From the NCBI GenBank assembly GCA_023425615.1, contig JAFACJ010000333.1:1-6120 (forward strand): 6,120 bases of DNA, in the 5' to 3' direction. Position numbers and translations under genes: made by a program. The stretch is from Actinomycetes bacterium. GTDB lineage: Bacteria; Actinomycetota; Actinomycetes; Streptosporangiales; Streptosporangiaceae. The notes under the pieces are model-generated. The model made no database searches and had not been told where the DNA came from. It worked only from the letters and a program-made list of their open reading frames with translations. Positions 5,152 through 6,120 of the stretch are shown here, piece by piece (the first letter of the stretch is position 1; every line of letters begins with the position of its first letter).

Positions 5152-6114
5152 CGGCCTGGCGGACCCAAGAAAGGAAAGAAAATGAAGATCACGAAGCTGG
5201 CGGACGGGCTCATGTTCCCCGAAGGCCCCGTCGCGCTGCCGAACGGCGACGTCCTGGTGGTGGAGATCCACCGCGGCACCCTCACCCGGGTGAAGCCGGA
5301 CGGCACGACCTCGGTCGTCGCCGAGGTCGGCGGCGGCCCCAACGGCGCCGCGCTCGGCCCTGACGGCCGCGTGTACATCGCCAACTGCGGCGGCATGAAC
5401 CGCTTCGAGGTGGGCGGCTTCGTGTTCGCCGGCGGCATCCCCGCCGACTACACCAGCGGCAGCATCCAGGCCGTCGACCTGGAGACCGGCGCCGTGGAGA
5501 CCCTCTACACCAAGGACGACACCGGGCGCGAGCTGCGCGGCCCCAACGACCTGGTCTTCGACGCCCACGGCGGCATCTACTTCACCGACTACGGCAAGAG
5601 CGACGGCGAGACCGCCGACAAGGGCCGCATCTACTACGCCAAGGCCGACGGCGCGTCGTGCAAGACCGTCGCCGCCGGGATGGAGGGCCCCAACGGCATC
5701 GGCCTCTCCCCCGACGGCAAGCGCGTGTACGTCAGCGAGACCTACACCGCGCGCGTCTGGTGGTGGGAGGTGACGGGACCCGGCCAGATCGTGGGCGGCA
5801 AGTCCCTCGGCGGCTCGGGGAACGGCAACTTCCTCTACACCGCGGCCAACTACGTCAACTTCGACTCCCTGGGCGTCGACGCCCACGGCAACGTCAACGT
5901 GGCGTCCATGGTCAACGCCGGCATCTCGGTGGTGAGCCCGGACGGCGAGCTCGTCCAGTTCGTCGACATCAACGTCGACAACGACCCGGGCATCACCAAC
6001 ATCTGCTGGGGCGGCAAGGACATGCGCACGGCCTATGTCACGGCCTCCAGCACCGGGCAGCTGCTGAAGATCGAGTGGCCGCGGCCCGGCCTGAAGCTGA
6101 ACTACTACAGCTGA
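5044..6114 (+). CDS. SMP-30/gluconolactonase-like beta-propeller with Tat signal
   Basis: A 356-aa protein. An N-terminal twin-arginine signal (TRRSLFSG, residues 10-17, then a hydrophobic stretch and AAAA at 33-36) precedes a lysine-rich linker and a six-bladed propeller starting at KITKLADGLMFPEGP (48-62). Conserved motifs are FPEGP (E60), GPNGAALGPDG (99-108), GPNDLVFDAHG (167-176), GPNGIGLSPDG (216-225) and NFDSLGVDAHGN (272-283). By analogy with regucalcin/gluconolactonase, the metal ligands are E60, N217 and D274, with N168 near the substrate, so the lactonase site looks complete. Family members hydrolyse sugar or other lactones using a divalent metal. GGAG lies 7 nt upstream of the start, and the gene is 21 bp after the dehydrogenase, probably the same operon. 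It is complete, ending 6 bases before the window edge. The natural lactone is unknown, and a non-lactonase hydrolase role is possible. A second start at 5182 could give a cytosolic form. Confidence 0.93.
   Translation: MSTTPLRRLTRRSLFSGLAGAGLAALVVPGGPAAAARPGGPKKGKKMKITKLADGLMFPEGPVALPNGDVLVVEIHRGTLTRVKPDGTTSVVAEVGGGPNGAALGPDGRVYIANCGGMNRFEVGGFVFAGGIPADYTSGSIQAVDLETGAVETLYTKDDTGRELRGPNDLVFDAHGGIYFTDYGKSDGETADKGRIYYAKADGASCKTVAAGMEGPNGIGLSPDGKRVYVSETYTARVWWWEVTGPGQIVGGKSLGGSGNGNFLYTAANYVNFDSLGVDAHGNVNVASMVNAGISVVSPDGELVQFVDINVDNDPGITNICWGGKDMRTAYVTASSTGQLLKIEWPRPGLKLNYYS
5171..5184 (+). promoter_or_regulatory. Internal ribosome binding site and ATG inside the SMP-30-like gene
   Basis: AAGGA (5171-5175) lies 6 nt before an in-frame ATG at 5182-5184 (Met47). 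Translation from here would yield a 310-aa protein beginning MKITKLADGL, exactly at the start of the propeller and without the Tat signal. The two preceding lysines are written AAA, a codon I do not see used elsewhere in these rightward genes, which use AAG. This suggests selection on the nucleotide sequence. Use of the site is inference. Confidence 0.4.
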
Positions 6115-6120
6115 CGCCCT

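Overview
This 6.1 kb window comes from a high-GC genome, almost certainly an actinomycete. The coding frames are strongly biased to G or C at the third position, Shine-Dalgarno motifs precede most starts, and the genes are packed and partly overlapping. I cannot fix the genus from sequence alone.

Layout. Two genes read leftward: a TetR-family regulator (353-967) and, 31 bp downstream of it, the N-terminal 107 codons of a SnoaL/NTF2-fold protein (321 down to the window edge). A 171-bp divergent control region (968-1138) follows. It holds two TTGACA-type -35 boxes facing each other, candidate operator palindromes and a C-rich leader with a 12-bp direct repeat. Five genes then read rightward with little or no space between them: an AMP-forming acyl-CoA synthetase (1139-2668), a two-module VOC (glyoxalase/dioxygenase fold) protein (2665-3228), a carboxymuconolactone-decarboxylase-family protein (3212-3853), an acyl-CoA dehydrogenase of the ACAD10/11-like type (3853-5022), and an SMP-30/gluconolactonase-like beta-propeller with a twin-arginine signal peptide (5044-6114). 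The window ends 6 bases after the last stop, so the 3' end of the operon is not seen.

Interpretation. The five rightward genes look like one TetR-controlled catabolic operon for an unidentified carboxylic acid or lactone. A plausible but unproven order is lactone opening by the SMP-30 protein, CoA activation by the ligase, and alpha/beta-type chemistry by the acyl-CoA dehydrogenase. The VOC and CMD-fold proteins would handle a ring-cleavage, isomerisation or decarboxylation step. No hydratase, thiolase, transporter or APH-type kinase is present here, so the pathway is incomplete within the window. The most unusual points are the combination of genes, the second well-formed start site inside the SMP-30 gene (export versus cytosol), the missing usual active-site residues in the CMD-fold protein, the Asp in place of the usual catalytic Glu in the dehydrogenase, and the face-to-face promoter arrangement. 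No RNA genes, mobile elements or CRISPR arrays were seen.
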